Origin: Neopusillimonas maritima
GTDB taxonomy: Bacteria; Pseudomonadota; Gammaproteobacteria; Burkholderiales; Burkholderiaceae_B
Assembly (NCBI RefSeq): GCF_003576595.1
Contig: NZ_NQOU01000001.1
Location: 684,337-748,336, forward strand
Direction: 5' to 3'
Length of the DNA stretch: 64,000 nucleotides
Position numbers and translations under genes: made by a program. The notes below the pieces were generated by a model, which worked only from the letters and a program-made list of their open reading frames with translations, ran no database searches and had not been told where the DNA came from. Positions 17,439 to 27,588 of the stretch are shown one piece after another; the first letter of the stretch is position 1, and each line of letters starts with the position of its first letter.

Positions 17439-18014
17439 ATGATCGGACGCATTACCGGCACGCTGCTCGACAAAACCCCACCCACTATTTGCGTGCAAAC
17501 AGGGGGGCTGGGATACGAAATCGATGTACCCATGAGTACCCTTTACGACCTGCCCGAGGCAGGTGCGCAGGTTACGCTTTACACCCATCTGGCGATCCGG
17601 GAAGATGCCCATGTTCTCTATGGCTTTCTCACTGCTCAGGAACGCATCACCTTTCGCGCTTTAATCAAAGTAACCGGGATCGGTGCACGAACCGCCTTGG
17701 CGGTACTTTCAGGCATGACCACCGATGACTTGGCACTGGCCATCCGGGAACAGGAAACCGGCCGCCTAACGCGAGTACCCGGCATCGGAAAAAAAACGGC
17801 GGAACGCCTGCTGCTCGAACTCAAAGACAAACTCGGCGCGCCGGCGCATCATGGGAGCGGCGGAAACGCGAGCTCCGGTCGCGATGACATTTTGAACGCA
17901 CTCATGGCACTGGGCTATTCAAACAGTGAGTCCCAGGCGGCGTTGAAGGCTCTGCCTGCCGATATCGATGTTTCCGAGGGCATACGCCAGGCCCTGAAGT
18001 CGCTGGCACGCTAG
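17439..18014 (+). CDS. ruvA: Holliday junction DNA helicase subunit RuvA
   Basis: 191 residues. The start [12 protein letters not shown] and the OB-fold domain (1-62), tandem helix-hairpin-helix domain (near 71-140, with [13 protein letters not shown] and [14 protein letters not shown]) and C-terminal RuvB-binding domain III (from about 148, after a Gly/Ser-rich linker) are all present. RuvA tetramers clamp the Holliday junction and load RuvB. ruvB follows after 60 bases in the same direction. Confidence 0.97.
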   Translation: MIGRITGTLLDKTPPTICVQTGGLGYEIDVPMSTLYDLPEAGAQVTLYTHLAIREDAHVLYGFLTAQERITFRALIKVTGIGARTALAVLSGMTTDDLALAIREQETGRLTRVPGIGKKTAERLLLELKDKLGAPAHHGSGGNASSGRDDILNALMALGYSNSESQAALKALPADIDVSEGIRQALKSLAR

Positions 18015-18074
18015 AGTCGCCGACCCGATCGTTCTCGTGTACGATTAACGCAATATTTCAAGCTGAACTGAGCC

Positions 18075-19142
18075 ATGGCTATTCATTCTGATTCCTTCTC
18101 CGGCACCGCGTCAGAGCCGCGAATCGTCGCACCACAATCCTCCTCGCCTAACGAGGATACGCTTGAAAGGGCCCTGCGCCCGCGCATGCTGTCTGATTAC
18201 GTCGGGCAGCACAATGTGCGCGAACAACTTGAAATTTTCATTACCGCCGCCCGGCAACGCAACGAATCGCTCGACCACGTTCTGCTTTTTGGACCTCCCG
18301 GGCTGGGTAAAACCACGCTGGCACACATTATTGCGCAGGAAATGGGCGTTCAGTTGCGCCAAACCTCAGGGCCGGTCCTTGAGCGCCCCGGCGATCTCGC
18401 TGCGATGCTGACCAATCTCGAACGCAACGATGTTTTGTTCATCGATGAAATTCATCGTTTGTCGCCGGTCGTGGAAGAAATTCTCTACCCGGCATTGGAA
18501 GACTTCCAGATCGACATCATGATCGGCGAAGGCCCGGCAGCCCGCAGCGTAAAAATCGACCTGCAACCCTTTACGCTGGTGGGCGCCACCACACGCGCCG
18601 GTATGCTAACCAATCCTCTGCGCGACCGATTTGGTATTGTTTCGCGCCTTGAGTTTTATAGCGTTACCGACCTTACCCATATTGTCACCCGCAGTGCAGG
18701 TTTGCTGAATGTCACGATTACGCCGGATGGCTCCCAGGAAATTGCGCGGCGGGCACGCGGTACCCCTCGAATCGCCAATCGACTGCTTCGACGTGTGCGC
18801 GATTATGCCGAGGTGAAATCCGACGGCGTGATCAACGCAGATACAGCCAACGCCGCGTTGTCGATGCTGGATGTCGATCCGCAGGGGCTCGACTTAATGG
18901 ACCGTAAACTGCTGGATGCCATTGTGCACAAATTCGACGGTGGGCCGGTGGGAGTCGACAGCCTTGCCGCGGCCATTGGCGAAGAGCGTGACACGATTGA
19001 AGACGTCATCGAACCATACCTGATCCAACACGGCTACCTTCAACGCACCCCCCGCGGGCGCATGGCCACACAAACAACCTGGCGTCATCTGGGCCTTACC
19101 GCCCCCACATCACGCGACAACACGCCCAACCTTTTTGAGTAA
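18075..19142 (+). CDS. ruvB: Holliday junction branch migration ATPase RuvB
   Basis: 355 residues. The AAA+ motor shows [15 protein letters not shown] near residue 74 (Walker A), DEIHRLSP near 122 (Walker B), [10 protein letters not shown] (sensor 1, near 168) and [16 protein letters not shown] (sensor 2 and arginine region, near 215-230). The C-terminal winged-helix domain ends with QRTPRGRM. A slightly longer N-terminus (about 20 residues) precedes the conserved [13 protein letters not shown]. It completes the ruvCAB set and is convergent with recQ 37 bases away. Confidence 0.97.
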   Translation: MAIHSDSFSGTASEPRIVAPQSSSPNEDTLERALRPRMLSDYVGQHNVREQLEIFITAARQRNESLDHVLLFGPPGLGKTTLAHIIAQEMGVQLRQTSGPVLERPGDLAAMLTNLERNDVLFIDEIHRLSPVVEEILYPALEDFQIDIMIGEGPAARSVKIDLQPFTLVGATTRAGMLTNPLRDRFGIVSRLEFYSVTDLTHIVTRSAGLLNVTITPDGSQEIARRARGTPRIANRLLRRVRDYAEVKSDGVINADTANAALSMLDVDPQGLDLMDRKLLDAIVHKFDGGPVGVDSLAAAIGEERDTIEDVIEPYLIQHGYLQRTPRGRMATQTTWRHLGLTAPTSRDNTPNLFE

Positions 19143-19179
19143 ACGCGTCAACGTCACCCGCAAACGTGCGACGCAGGCA

Positions 19180-21000
19180 TCAGACCGACCTTATGCTGCT
19201 CAGCAGCTGTTCGCCGTATGCCTCGCGTTTACGGGCACCGACACCGTTAATATGAGCCAGGTCGTTCAAACTTTGCGGGCACGACAGCGCGACCTCCCGC
19301 AACGTAGCATCATGGAAAATAACGTAAGCCGGAACCCCATGGCTACGGGCCGTTTCGGCGCGCCACGCCCGCAACGCCTCAAAACGCGCAAGCGCATCAG
19401 CCGGTAAATCGTCCATTGCCGCACGTTGCCTGGCCGGCCGCGTTTTACGCGCGTCCAGGGTTTCTTTGCGCAACATAAGGGTGGCATCACCTTTGAGCAC
19501 AGCCCGGCTTTCATCGGTTAACGCCAATGTGCCGTAGCCCTCTTGGTCAACCGCAAGAATATTGCGTGCGAGCAACTGACGTAGAACACCGCGCCAGGCC
19601 TGTTCCGACAAATCTTTACCCACACCGAACACCGACAGGGCGTCATGTTGATTCTGCCGGATGCGATCGGTTGACTTGCCGCGCAAAATATCAATTAAAT
19701 GTATTGCGCCAAACCGCTGCCCGCGTTCACGCCACAAACGATAAACCGCCGACAACAACTTCTGCGCGGCAACTGTTCCATCCCACGACTCCGGAGGACT
19801 CAAGCAAACATCGCAATTGCCGCAAGGCCCGATAGCCTGGTCAAAATAAGCCAACAGCCGCTGACGACGGCAATCCACGGTTTCACACAATCCAAGCATA
19901 GCGTCGAGTTGCGCAGCGGAACGGCGCCGGAACACTTCATCACCGGTCGACTCGTCAATCATCCGGCGTTGTTGCACCACATCCTGCAAACCATATGCCA
20001 GCCACGCTGTCGCCGGCAAACCATCGCGACCGGCACGACCTGTTTCCTGGTAATAGCCCTCAACAGACTTGGGCATGTCGATATGGGCGACAAAACGAAC
20101 GTCGGGTTTATCAATCCCCATTCCAAACGCAATGGTTGCCACCATCACCACCCCCTCCTCACGCAAAAAACGGGCTTGATTCTGGGCACGCTGTGTCGCC
20201 GATAAACCGGCGTGGTAAGGAAGTGCCGCAATACCATTCCGGGCTAAAAATTCGGCGGTGTCCTCAACGCGTGATCGCGAAAGCGCGTAAACCACACCAC
20301 AATCTTCGCGATGTTCGGATTGAATGAAATCTAGCAACTGTCGTTTGACTTCGCGTTTTTCAACCATCCGGTAACAAATATTGGGACGATCAAAGCTGGA
20401 AATAAACAGCCCGGCCTGCTCCAGCCCCAGACGTTGAATAATTTCATGACGCGTTGCCGTTGTGGCCGTAGCCGTTAGCGCGATCCGGGGCACCTGGGGC
20501 CAGCGCTCGGCCAATAACGACAGACCCAAGTACTCTGGTCGAAAATCATGCCCCCATTGCGACACACAATGTGCCTCATCAATGGCGAAAAGTGCTATGT
20601 CACCCTCTTCAAGCAACGCCAGGCACCGTTCCGTTAATAATCGTTCCGGCGCCACGTACAACACATCGAGTTGCCCCGCCCTGAACGCCTGCTCTACCTG
20701 ACGCGCCTCACGCCAGTCAAGTGTGGAGTTCAAGAAAGCAGCCCGCACGCCCAACTCAAGCAATGCATCGACCTGATCCTGCATCAACGCGATAAGCGGT
20801 GACACGACGATACCGGTTCCTTTACGTACCAATGCTGGAATTTGATAACAGAGGGATTTGCCGCCCCCGGTGGGCTTCAGAACCAAGGCGTCTCCCCCAT
20901 TCACAACATGTTCGATAATCTCATGTTGATTCCCCCGGAACGAGTCATAACCAAAAACCTGCTGTAAGACGTCCAGAGGGGAAGAAGAGGAGAAAGACAT
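19180..21000 (-). CDS. recQ: ATP-dependent DNA helicase RecQ
   Basis: 606 residues, the usual length. RecQ is a 3'-5' helicase of the RecF repair pathway. Motifs in order: Q-like FRGNQHEII, Walker [12 protein letters not shown] near residue 42, DEAH in [16 protein letters not shown] near 140, [16 protein letters not shown] near 290, [10 protein letters not shown] near 320, a zinc-binding cluster with [10 protein letters not shown] and CGNCDVC near 375-400, an RQC winged-helix domain, and a C-terminal HRDC domain (about 525-600). Placed tail-to-tail with ruvB. Confidence 0.96.
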   Translation of the reverse strand: MSFSSSSPLDVLQQVFGYDSFRGNQHEIIEHVVNGGDALVLKPTGGGKSLCYQIPALVRKGTGIVVSPLIALMQDQVDALLELGVRAAFLNSTLDWREARQVEQAFRAGQLDVLYVAPERLLTERCLALLEEGDIALFAIDEAHCVSQWGHDFRPEYLGLSLLAERWPQVPRIALTATATTATRHEIIQRLGLEQAGLFISSFDRPNICYRMVEKREVKRQLLDFIQSEHREDCGVVYALSRSRVEDTAEFLARNGIAALPYHAGLSATQRAQNQARFLREEGVVMVATIAFGMGIDKPDVRFVAHIDMPKSVEGYYQETGRAGRDGLPATAWLAYGLQDVVQQRRMIDESTGDEVFRRRSAAQLDAMLGLCETVDCRRQRLLAYFDQAIGPCGNCDVCLSPPESWDGTVAAQKLLSAVYRLWRERGQRFGAIHLIDILRGKSTDRIRQNQHDALSVFGVGKDLSEQAWRGVLRQLLARNILAVDQEGYGTLALTDESRAVLKGDATLMLRKETLDARKTRPARQRAAMDDLPADALARFEALRAWRAETARSHGVPAYVIFHDATLREVALSCPQSLNDLAHINGVGARKREAYGEQLLSSIRSV

Positions 21001-21156
21001 TAATAAACCAAAAAACTATTAGAAGTTAAACCCAAATGCGTTACCGAGCCGCCCCTATTGGCATACAGCTCAGCGGGCATTTTATAGTACGCAACAGATT
21101 TCAATTGGTTTCCGCCTCTTGCCCAAATTTGATTCAGCCAGCAAACTTGACGCACC

Positions 21157-21858
21157 ATGGAAAAAACGCTTACCAAAGTTCTGGTTGTTGATGACGACCC
21201 GGCGCTCAGGCAGTTACTGGCCGACTACCTGAATCGTCATGGCTACGACACTTTGTTATCGAACGATAGCCACGACTTGCCTGCACGCATTGAACGCTAC
21301 ACGCCCGACCTCATCGTGCTCGACCGCATGTTGCCTCATGGCGATGGTGCCGATGCCTGTCGCCGCCTGCGCCAAATGGGGGAGGATATTCCCGTTATTT
21401 TACTCACCGGGCGCGATGACACCATTGATCGTGTACTCGGCCTGGAGGCCGGCGCCGATGATTATCTGGGCAAACCCTTTGACCCAAGAGAACTGCTGGC
21501 CCGCATAGAGGCCGTACTCAGGCGCAAAAAAGGCGCCTCTGCGCTGGTTAAAGAGCAACCTGTTCATTTCGGGCCATTCACCTTCGACCCCGCACGCCGG
21601 CAGCTCTTGAAAGAGAACTCCCCCATTAAACTCACTGGTGGCGAAATTAATTTGCTGGAAGCACTGGTTCGCAATCCTGGCAAAGCGTTATCACGAGAGC
21701 GCCTGCTTGCGCTCGCGCGTGACGACGAAGAAGGTGAGCGTAACGATCGGGCAATTGACATCGCCATACTGCGCTTGCGTCGCGCGATAGAAAACGACCC
21801 CAAACAACCCCACTACATTCAAACCGTATGGGGAGTGGGATATCGGTTTTCGCCCTGA
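21157..21858 (+). CDS. OmpR-family response regulator
   Basis: 233 residues: a receiver domain (1-120) with the acidic pocket VVDDDP and phospho-acceptor D56 in VLDRMLP, the conserved LLTGRDD and GADDYLGKPF with the lysine, then a winged-helix DNA-binding domain (about 135-233) with LTGGEINLLEAL and VWGVGYRF. The sequence around GLEAGADDYLGKPFDPREL is close to OmpR. The kinase starts two bases after the stop, so the pair is one operon. Its target genes cannot be told; the convergent cydAB-like pair is a candidate only by position. Confidence 0.92.
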   Translation: MEKTLTKVLVVDDDPALRQLLADYLNRHGYDTLLSNDSHDLPARIERYTPDLIVLDRMLPHGDGADACRRLRQMGEDIPVILLTGRDDTIDRVLGLEAGADDYLGKPFDPRELLARIEAVLRRKKGASALVKEQPVHFGPFTFDPARRQLLKENSPIKLTGGEINLLEALVRNPGKALSRERLLALARDDEEGERNDRAIDIAILRLRRAIENDPKQPHYIQTVWGVGYRFSP

Positions 21859-21860
21859 AT

Positions 21861-23321
21861 ATGAAATTCAAGCATTTCACGCAGCGCCTGGTTCCCCGTT
21901 CGCTCAGCACCCGGTTGATTTTGCTGACATTAGGCACTTTGCTGGTGGTACAGGCCGCCACCCTTGCAACGGTTGCCCATTTTCGTCAGAAATTCACCGA
22001 AGAGGTAACCGTTGAAGTCACTGCCACCACAATTAGAACTTTACGCGCCTCTCTGGCTCAGGTACCGGAACATGAGCGAGCCGAACTGGTCAAGCACGCG
22101 TCGCGAGGCGAGTGGCAGTTATGGTCTCGAACCCTGCCTTCCAACACCCGAAATATCGAAAGAAAACGCAAAAATCAGGAAGAGTCAGGTCAACAAAGAC
22201 GGTCGCCACCCGACGATTTACGACGTGAGCTGCGCCATTTCGTAACGGCCCTGAACAACCGGCTTGATGATGGCACACGCGTCGGATTATCGCGGGGCGA
22301 ACTCCCACGACTTTATATTTCACTCGACAACCGTTTCGACAACCCCGACAAGCGCACCCGGGAATGGCTGGTTATCCCCCTTGATCGTTTATCCCCCCCC
22401 GTTAGCAGCCAAACGATTCTCGCCTGGTTGGGGGGGATGGGGCTGTTGCTGTTGGTCGCCGCTGCTTTTTCCTGGCATATTACCCGTCCGCTTACGCGAC
22501 TGGCACGGGCAGCCGATCAATTGGCAGCCGGCCAGCCGCAACGTGTCACGCCGTCGGGCCCAACGGAAACAAAAGTTTTGGGGCAGCGTTTCAATGCCAT
22601 GCTGGATGCACTGAGCGAATCGGAAACGGTCAAACGCACGCTTCTTGCCGGATTGCCCCACGATTTGAAAGGGCCCTTGTCTCGCATGTGGCTGCGTGCC
22701 GAAATGATCGACGACGGGGAAGTTAAAGACGGTCTGCGCAAAGACATCCAGGATATGCAGCGCATGGTTAACCAATTTATTGGCTTTGTTCGTGGAACGG
22801 ACCCCAGCACCTATCATTTCACCCCCCTCAACCTGACTCAATGGCTGGATGAACAAATCAACGCCTGGGAAACTGCCGGCAGCGAAGTTCGTTTACTGGG
22901 TATGCCAACAGCCACCGTCTGGATTCAGGCGGATCCGGTGTCGTTGGGGCGCCTGATTGACAACCTGGTCACCAATGCCTTGAATCACGGCAAGCCACCG
23001 GTAGAGGTGTCGCTTACGCTGGAAGAAGGTAATGCATGTATTCATATACGTGATTACGGGCCCGGGATCGCCGCTGCGCAGCATGCTGAAGCCCTGCGAC
23101 CTTTTTCCCGATTGGACAAAGCGCGAACCCGAACCGGATCAGTTGGACTGGGTTTGGCCCTGTCCGACGCCATTGCCCGTGCACACGGCGGACACTTAAG
23201 CCTGGCAAACGCCAAGCCCGGCCCGGGGCTTGAGGTGCAAGTTAATTTACCCGTTGGCGAAAAGCCGGGGGTTGAGGCGGGCGCGACACCCCAAACATCC
23301 GCCAGTACACCCAAATATTGA
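21861..23321 (+). CDS. EnvZ-like sensor histidine kinase with altered H-box
   Basis: 486 residues from ATG 21861, two bases after the response regulator. Two membrane segments (near 20-40 and 195-215) flank a periplasmic domain of about 150 residues; a HAMP linker follows, then HisKA with H267 and the HATPase_c domain with the N-box LVTNALNH, G1 DYGPGIA and a GLGLALSDAIARAHGG block. The H-box reads PHDLKGPLSR, whereas EnvZ has SHDLRTPLTR: the threonine four residues after the histidine, needed for phosphatase activity in HisKA kinases, is glycine (G271). The last 80 bases overlap the 3' end of the convergent cydB-like gene. The signal sensed is unknown. Confidence 0.9.
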   Translation: MKFKHFTQRLVPRSLSTRLILLTLGTLLVVQAATLATVAHFRQKFTEEVTVEVTATTIRTLRASLAQVPEHERAELVKHASRGEWQLWSRTLPSNTRNIERKRKNQEESGQQRRSPPDDLRRELRHFVTALNNRLDDGTRVGLSRGELPRLYISLDNRFDNPDKRTREWLVIPLDRLSPPVSSQTILAWLGGMGLLLLVAAAFSWHITRPLTRLARAADQLAAGQPQRVTPSGPTETKVLGQRFNAMLDALSESETVKRTLLAGLPHDLKGPLSRMWLRAEMIDDGEVKDGLRKDIQDMQRMVNQFIGFVRGTDPSTYHFTPLNLTQWLDEQINAWETAGSEVRLLGMPTATVWIQADPVSLGRLIDNLVTNALNHGKPPVEVSLTLEEGNACIHIRDYGPGIAAAQHAEALRPFSRLDKARTRTGSVGLGLALSDAIARAHGGHLSLANAKPGPGLEVQVNLPVGEKPGVEAGATPQTSASTPKY

Positions 23322-24300
23322 AAATTAACGCCACCGGCAAAGCAATCACAGCTGCCGCCAATATAAGCCGCAAAGCATCCACCGATGCGGCGGCGTCCCA
23401 GATGGTGACATTATCAAGAACAAGATAAGGGAAAAAACTATACCCAAGGCCGCCCAACGTAATCAGGAAAACCAGCAAAACCAGCAAGAACGGCAACCAG
23501 GCATGACGATAACTACGATGAATGGTTCGCTGCAACATCATTTCAATAATCATGAAACTGATCAGGATCCAGACCCAAAGCAGAACAATGACCAACCATT
23601 GCGACCCTGAGGTCCAGCGCAAAAACACGCCTGTGTTGGCAAACGCAAGTACCAGTGACACAGCCACCGCACCCGCAGCCGCCCAGCGCACTGCCTGTCG
23701 CCCCCAATAAGCCGCCCTTACACGCAGCTCGCCCGGCTCACGCATCATGAGCCACGCGGCACCCAACAAGCTGTATGCAGCGACTGCGCAAAGCGCTACA
23801 AACCCCGCATAGCTGACATAGCCTGCTCCCGACTCGTAACCAGTGACGATTTGCCCAAGCAAATAACCATGCGCCAACGCGGTCATCCACGAACCCATGG
23901 CAAACACCAGCGCCCAACCGTTTTGAGACGCAATCGGTGAGCGTAAACGCAACTCAAATGCGGCCGAACGCATAAAAACACCCAGCCCCAACAGCGTCAG
24001 CGGGACATACAACTGCCCCATGACCGCTTCCCAGGCTAAAGGGAAGGCGGTCGCAAGCAAGGTTAGGCCCAACAACAACCAAAACTCATTAGCGTCGCGC
24101 CATGGGCTCAGCAATGCCAACATCCGCATACGCAAAACAGGCGACGCAAATGGAACAAGGCAACCAACGCCAATATCAAAACCATCGAGAACGGTGCCTG
24201 CAACCACTAATGCGAAGAACAGGAACATGAACGCCAATGGCATCCAAAAATGGGGGTCGTGGGCTTGCAAACCCAATAACACAACCAAAGAATCAATCAT
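23242..24300 (-). CDS. CydB-like subunit II of a cytochrome bd-type complex
   Basis: 352 residues with about eight to nine hydrophobic helices. Family features are retained: the N-terminal VLDGFDIGVG near residue 43, PWRDANEFWLL near 68, WEAVMGQLYVPL near 92 and the C-terminal block IWDAAASVDALRLI ending in NIWVYWRMFGV, which aligns with the end of E. coli CydB. CydB normally pairs with heme-bearing CydA in a quinol oxidase. Here its partner lacks the heme ligands, so oxidase function is doubtful. The start codon overlaps the CydA-like stop by 4 bases. The 3' end overlaps the convergent sensor kinase gene by 80 bases. Confidence 0.85.
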   Translation of the reverse strand: MIDSLVVLLGLQAHDPHFWMPLAFMFLFFALVVAGTVLDGFDIGVGCLVPFASPVLRMRMLALLSPWRDANEFWLLLGLTLLATAFPLAWEAVMGQLYVPLTLLGLGVFMRSAAFELRLRSPIASQNGWALVFAMGSWMTALAHGYLLGQIVTGYESGAGYVSYAGFVALCAVAAYSLLGAAWLMMREPGELRVRAAYWGRQAVRWAAAGAVAVSLVLAFANTGVFLRWTSGSQWLVIVLLWVWILISFMIIEMMLQRTIHRSYRHAWLPFLLVLLVFLITLGGLGYSFFPYLVLDNVTIWDAAASVDALRLILAAAVIALPVALIFNIWVYWRMFGVSRPPQPPAFRQRVN

Positions 24301-25640
24301 GCCCTGCCCCTTTGACGCCCAACCGGAATAACGCCATACCGCATGAAATACCGTACGAGTCGAACAAATGCCACAAAAAACAGCACATACACTGCGCTAT
24401 AAGCCAGTAACCCGGCAAAAATTTCACCGGCACCGGTAACCGCCAGAATTTCAGTTGTTGTCACACTACCGTTAACCGCATAGGGCAGTTGGCCAAACCA
24501 TACATAAGCCAACCAAAACACGAAAACGGGCAAACCAAGATAGGTCAGGCCACTGAACCCTCGACGCATACGCTGCGAAATGGCCGAAATATCAAAAGAC
24601 TTTCGACGCAACCTGAACAAAAACCACACCCCCAGCAACCAGGCCAAAACGACAGCCAAAATTAAAAAGCGCCAGGACCAGAAAGTTAAAGCAACCGGTG
24701 CATGCATGCCGGCGAACTCATCCAAGCCAACCGCTCTGCCGATTTCATCACGCCCCAGGGCAAATCGCCCCAGGCTGGGAATCGACACCGCACCACGCGT
24801 GACTTGTTGTGTTTCCGAAGGCCAGCCGACCAAGGCCAAGTCGGGGCGCGTTCCAGTTTGCCAATACGCCGCGGTTGCGGCCGCTTTTCCAGGTTGAAGT
24901 TCGGCCACCTGTTGGCTATAGACACCCAACGCGCCGATCAAGCACGTAGACGACAACACGGCAGCAAACAACCCCGTACGAAACACTTGCCTGTGACTGT
25001 CATCAACAGGCTGCCACAACGATTGTCGAGCCGTCACCCCAATCATCATGAACGCTGCGCCAAACAAAGCCAACGCTATGGCTATCCATATAAAACTGAA
25101 AAGAAATGGGCTGAAAAGCGCGTCAAACCAACTCGTCACCTGATAGCGACCCTCAAGAAACTGCGCACCCGCCGGCGCTTGCATCCAGGCAAATAACGCC
25201 AGAACCCAAAACAGCGCTAGAGTCGTCCCAAAGGCAACCATGACAACGACTAACGTATGTGCGCGATCCGACATGCGACGTTGCCCGAAAAGCATCGCGC
25301 CCAAAAAGCAGGATTTCATGATGAAAGTGGTTAACACCGCCGCCGCAAGCAAGGGCCCCGCCACCTCGCCGATGCGCGCCATGAGCCCCGGCCACAACGT
25401 ACCCAATTGAATAAGCACGGGGAACCCAGCCGCCAGCGCTAAAATACTGGTTAGTGCAAAAATACGCGCCCAGAAGCGGTATGCTTGAATAAAGCAAGCG
25501 CGTTGGCCCGGCGACACCGCCCGCAACTTAAAATAAACCAGCAACCATGCCAGCCCCAACTCAAGCAGCAGGAACAAAGAAAGAAAGCCTAAGCTGGTGA
25601 AAAATTGGATTTGCGCCAACCAAAGGGGTGAGTTCGTCAT
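24297..25640 (-). CDS. CydA-like subunit I lacking heme-ligand residues
   Basis: 447 residues from ATG 25640 (a GTG eight codons upstream is possible). Overall it aligns with CydA along its length: QIQF at the N-terminus, RAHTLVVVMVAFGTTLALFWVLA...WMQAP, a short Q-loop with QPGKAAA, FWSWR, and the terminal AVYVLFFVAF. The key residues of E. coli CydA are absent by my alignment. H19 corresponds to L20; the H186 segment (SFIWIAIALALFGAAF) has no histidine; M393 becomes Leu in WRFLIL; E99 and E107 become Ala and Lys; Q-loop E257 becomes Ala, though K252 remains; E445 and R448 of the GRQP motif are lost (FGQLPY). It overlaps the cydB-like gene by 4 bases. It is probably a member of the bd superfamily that no longer binds hemes. 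Confidence 0.83.
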   Translation of the reverse strand: MTNSPLWLAQIQFFTSLGFLSLFLLLELGLAWLLVYFKLRAVSPGQRACFIQAYRFWARIFALTSILALAAGFPVLIQLGTLWPGLMARIGEVAGPLLAAAVLTTFIMKSCFLGAMLFGQRRMSDRAHTLVVVMVAFGTTLALFWVLALFAWMQAPAGAQFLEGRYQVTSWFDALFSPFLFSFIWIAIALALFGAAFMMIGVTARQSLWQPVDDSHRQVFRTGLFAAVLSSTCLIGALGVYSQQVAELQPGKAAATAAYWQTGTRPDLALVGWPSETQQVTRGAVSIPSLGRFALGRDEIGRAVGLDEFAGMHAPVALTFWSWRFLILAVVLAWLLGVWFLFRLRRKSFDISAISQRMRRGFSGLTYLGLPVFVFWLAYVWFGQLPYAVNGSVTTTEILAVTGAGEIFAGLLAYSAVYVLFFVAFVRLVRYFMRYGVIPVGRQRGRA

Positions 25641-25764
25641 AGAATCCCGCGAATAATGTGCCACATAATGCTAACCGCGGACTCTCTCTCAGGCAAATGG
25701 TGCAGATCATGGCAAAATGCTCTTTTAATATTGTATTGACTCTCTCGTACTAGCTTTCGACCTT

Positions 25765-27522
25765 ATGACCACGGAATCCAGCTCCACTCCCAGCTCTAAC
25801 TTCCTGCGCACGATTATTGAAAACGACCTCGCAGCCAACCGTTTTGCAGGCAAACGCTGGGCCGGACGCCCAGGCCCCTTATCGGTGCAACAAAACGGCA
25901 GCCCCGATCCGGCCAAAATCCGCACCCGCTTCCCGCCCGAGCCCAACGGCTATTTGCATATTGGGCACGCAAAAAGTATCTGCCTGAACTTCGGCCTGGC
26001 ACGCGATTACCAAGGCACTTGTCATCTGCGTTTCGACGACACCAATCCGGAAAAGGAAGACGACGAATACGTTCAGTCGATTATTGATACGGTGAAATGG
26101 CTGGGTTTCAACTGGCAATACGAAGGTGAAACAAATCTTTATTACGCCAGCGACTACTTCGACACCATGTACGCTTTCGCCCAAGCCTTGATCCAGGCCG
26201 GCTGCGCTTATGTCGATGAACAAACGCCTGAACAAATGCGCGAAAACCGGGGAACGCTCACCGAGAAGGGCAAAAATTCGGTCTGGCGCGACAGACCTGC
26301 TGAAGAATCATTGCAACGCCTGGAAGAAATGCGCGACGGGAAACACCCCGACGCCAGCATGGCATTGCGGGCGAAAATTGATATGGGCTCGCCCAATATC
26401 AATATGCGCGACCCCGTTCTGTATCGCATTCGACATGCCAAACACCATCGTACCGGCGATAAATGGTGTATTTACCCCATGTACACATGGGCCCACCCCG
26501 TGGAAGATGCACTGGAAGGCATTACGCACAGCATTTGTACGCTGGAGTTTGAAGATCAGCGCCCCTTCTACGACTGGATTCTGGCCAGACTGGCCGAACT
26601 GGGCCAATTGGGCGAACCCTTGCCCCGCCAGTACGAATTCGCCCGTTTGAATTTGAACTATGTCATCACCAGCAAACGTAAACTCCTGCAGTTGGTGCGC
26701 GAAGGGCATGTACAAGGCTGGGACGACCCTCGTATGCCGACTTTGGCAGGGTTGCGCCGACGCGGTTATACGCCTTCATCGATTCGTTTGTTTGTTGAGC
26801 GCGTTGGCGTCTCCAAGGCCGATTCCCGTATCGACTACAGCACACTCGAACAGGCATTGCGCGATGACCTGGACCCTGTCGCCGATCGCAGCGTAGCCGT
26901 TCTCGACCCCGTAAAGCTGATCATTACCAATTACCCTGAAGAGCAAACTGAATTGTGTCACGCCCCGCGACACCCGCATCATCCGGAGGCCGGCCAAAGA
27001 GAATTTCCTTTCTCACGCGAACTCTGGATTGAACGTGACGACTTTCGCGAAGAGCCGCCCAAGAAATATTTCCGGCTCTTCCCAGGAAACACGGTTCGGC
27101 TCAAATATGGCTACATCGTTACCTGCACGGGCTGTGTAAAAGACGAAGACGGCAACATTACTGAAGTCCACGCCGAGTATCTGCCCGATACGAAAAGCGG
27201 CACGCCCGGTGCGTCTTCCGTCAAAGTCAAAGGAAATATTACTTGGGTCAGCGTAAAGCATGCCGTACCCGCCACGATAAGGCTGTATGATCGTCTTTTT
27301 GCAGATCCGCATCCCGATGCCGGCGACAAAGATTTTCTTGAGGCCTTGAACCCAGATTCTTGTCAAACAATCGAAGGCTGGCTTGAGCCCGGCACCGTTG
27401 CCGCCCCCGGGAAAACCTGGCAATTTGAACGACTAGGTTATTTTGTCGCCGATCAAGTTGACTCAACCCCGGAAAAACCGGTTCTTAACCGCGCCGTTAC
27501 CTTGAAAGACACATGGGTGTGA
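25765..27522 (+). CDS. glnS: Glutaminyl-tRNA synthetase
   Basis: 585 residues. Class I features: FPPEPNGYLHIGHAKSI near residue 55 with the HIGH motif, FDDTNPEKEDDEYV near 90, the GlnRS block CIYPMYTWAHPVED near 235, EFARLNLNYVITSKRKL near 290 where the KMSKS-type loop reads ITSKR rather than the enteric VMSKR, and an anticodon-binding beta-barrel domain at the C-terminus. This is a true GlnRS, not a GluRS: the EF.RLN.NYV context is GlnRS-specific. It charges tRNA-Gln in the cytoplasm. It is monocistronic, with a promoter for minC in the following gap. Confidence 0.96.
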   Translation: MTTESSSTPSSNFLRTIIENDLAANRFAGKRWAGRPGPLSVQQNGSPDPAKIRTRFPPEPNGYLHIGHAKSICLNFGLARDYQGTCHLRFDDTNPEKEDDEYVQSIIDTVKWLGFNWQYEGETNLYYASDYFDTMYAFAQALIQAGCAYVDEQTPEQMRENRGTLTEKGKNSVWRDRPAEESLQRLEEMRDGKHPDASMALRAKIDMGSPNINMRDPVLYRIRHAKHHRTGDKWCIYPMYTWAHPVEDALEGITHSICTLEFEDQRPFYDWILARLAELGQLGEPLPRQYEFARLNLNYVITSKRKLLQLVREGHVQGWDDPRMPTLAGLRRRGYTPSSIRLFVERVGVSKADSRIDYSTLEQALRDDLDPVADRSVAVLDPVKLIITNYPEEQTELCHAPRHPHHPEAGQREFPFSRELWIERDDFREEPPKKYFRLFPGNTVRLKYGYIVTCTGCVKDEDGNITEVHAEYLPDTKSGTPGASSVKVKGNITWVSVKHAVPATIRLYDRLFADPHPDAGDKDFLEALNPDSCQTIEGWLEPGTVAAPGKTWQFERLGYFVADQVDSTPEKPVLNRAVTLKDTWV

Positions 27523-27526
27523 AATA

Positions 27527-27555
27527 TTGCAACGCAACGCGCTGAAAGGCACAAT
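27527..27555 (+). promoter_or_regulatory. Possible sigma70 promoter of minCDE
   Basis: TTGCAA (27527-27532), a 17-base spacer, then CACAAT (27550-27555), about 34 bases before the minC GTG start. The -10 is imperfect. It is the only reasonable promoter in the glnS-minC gap. Confidence 0.45.
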
Positions 27556-27588
27556 AGCGCCCATCCCTTATAAACTGTTCTGAATTCC

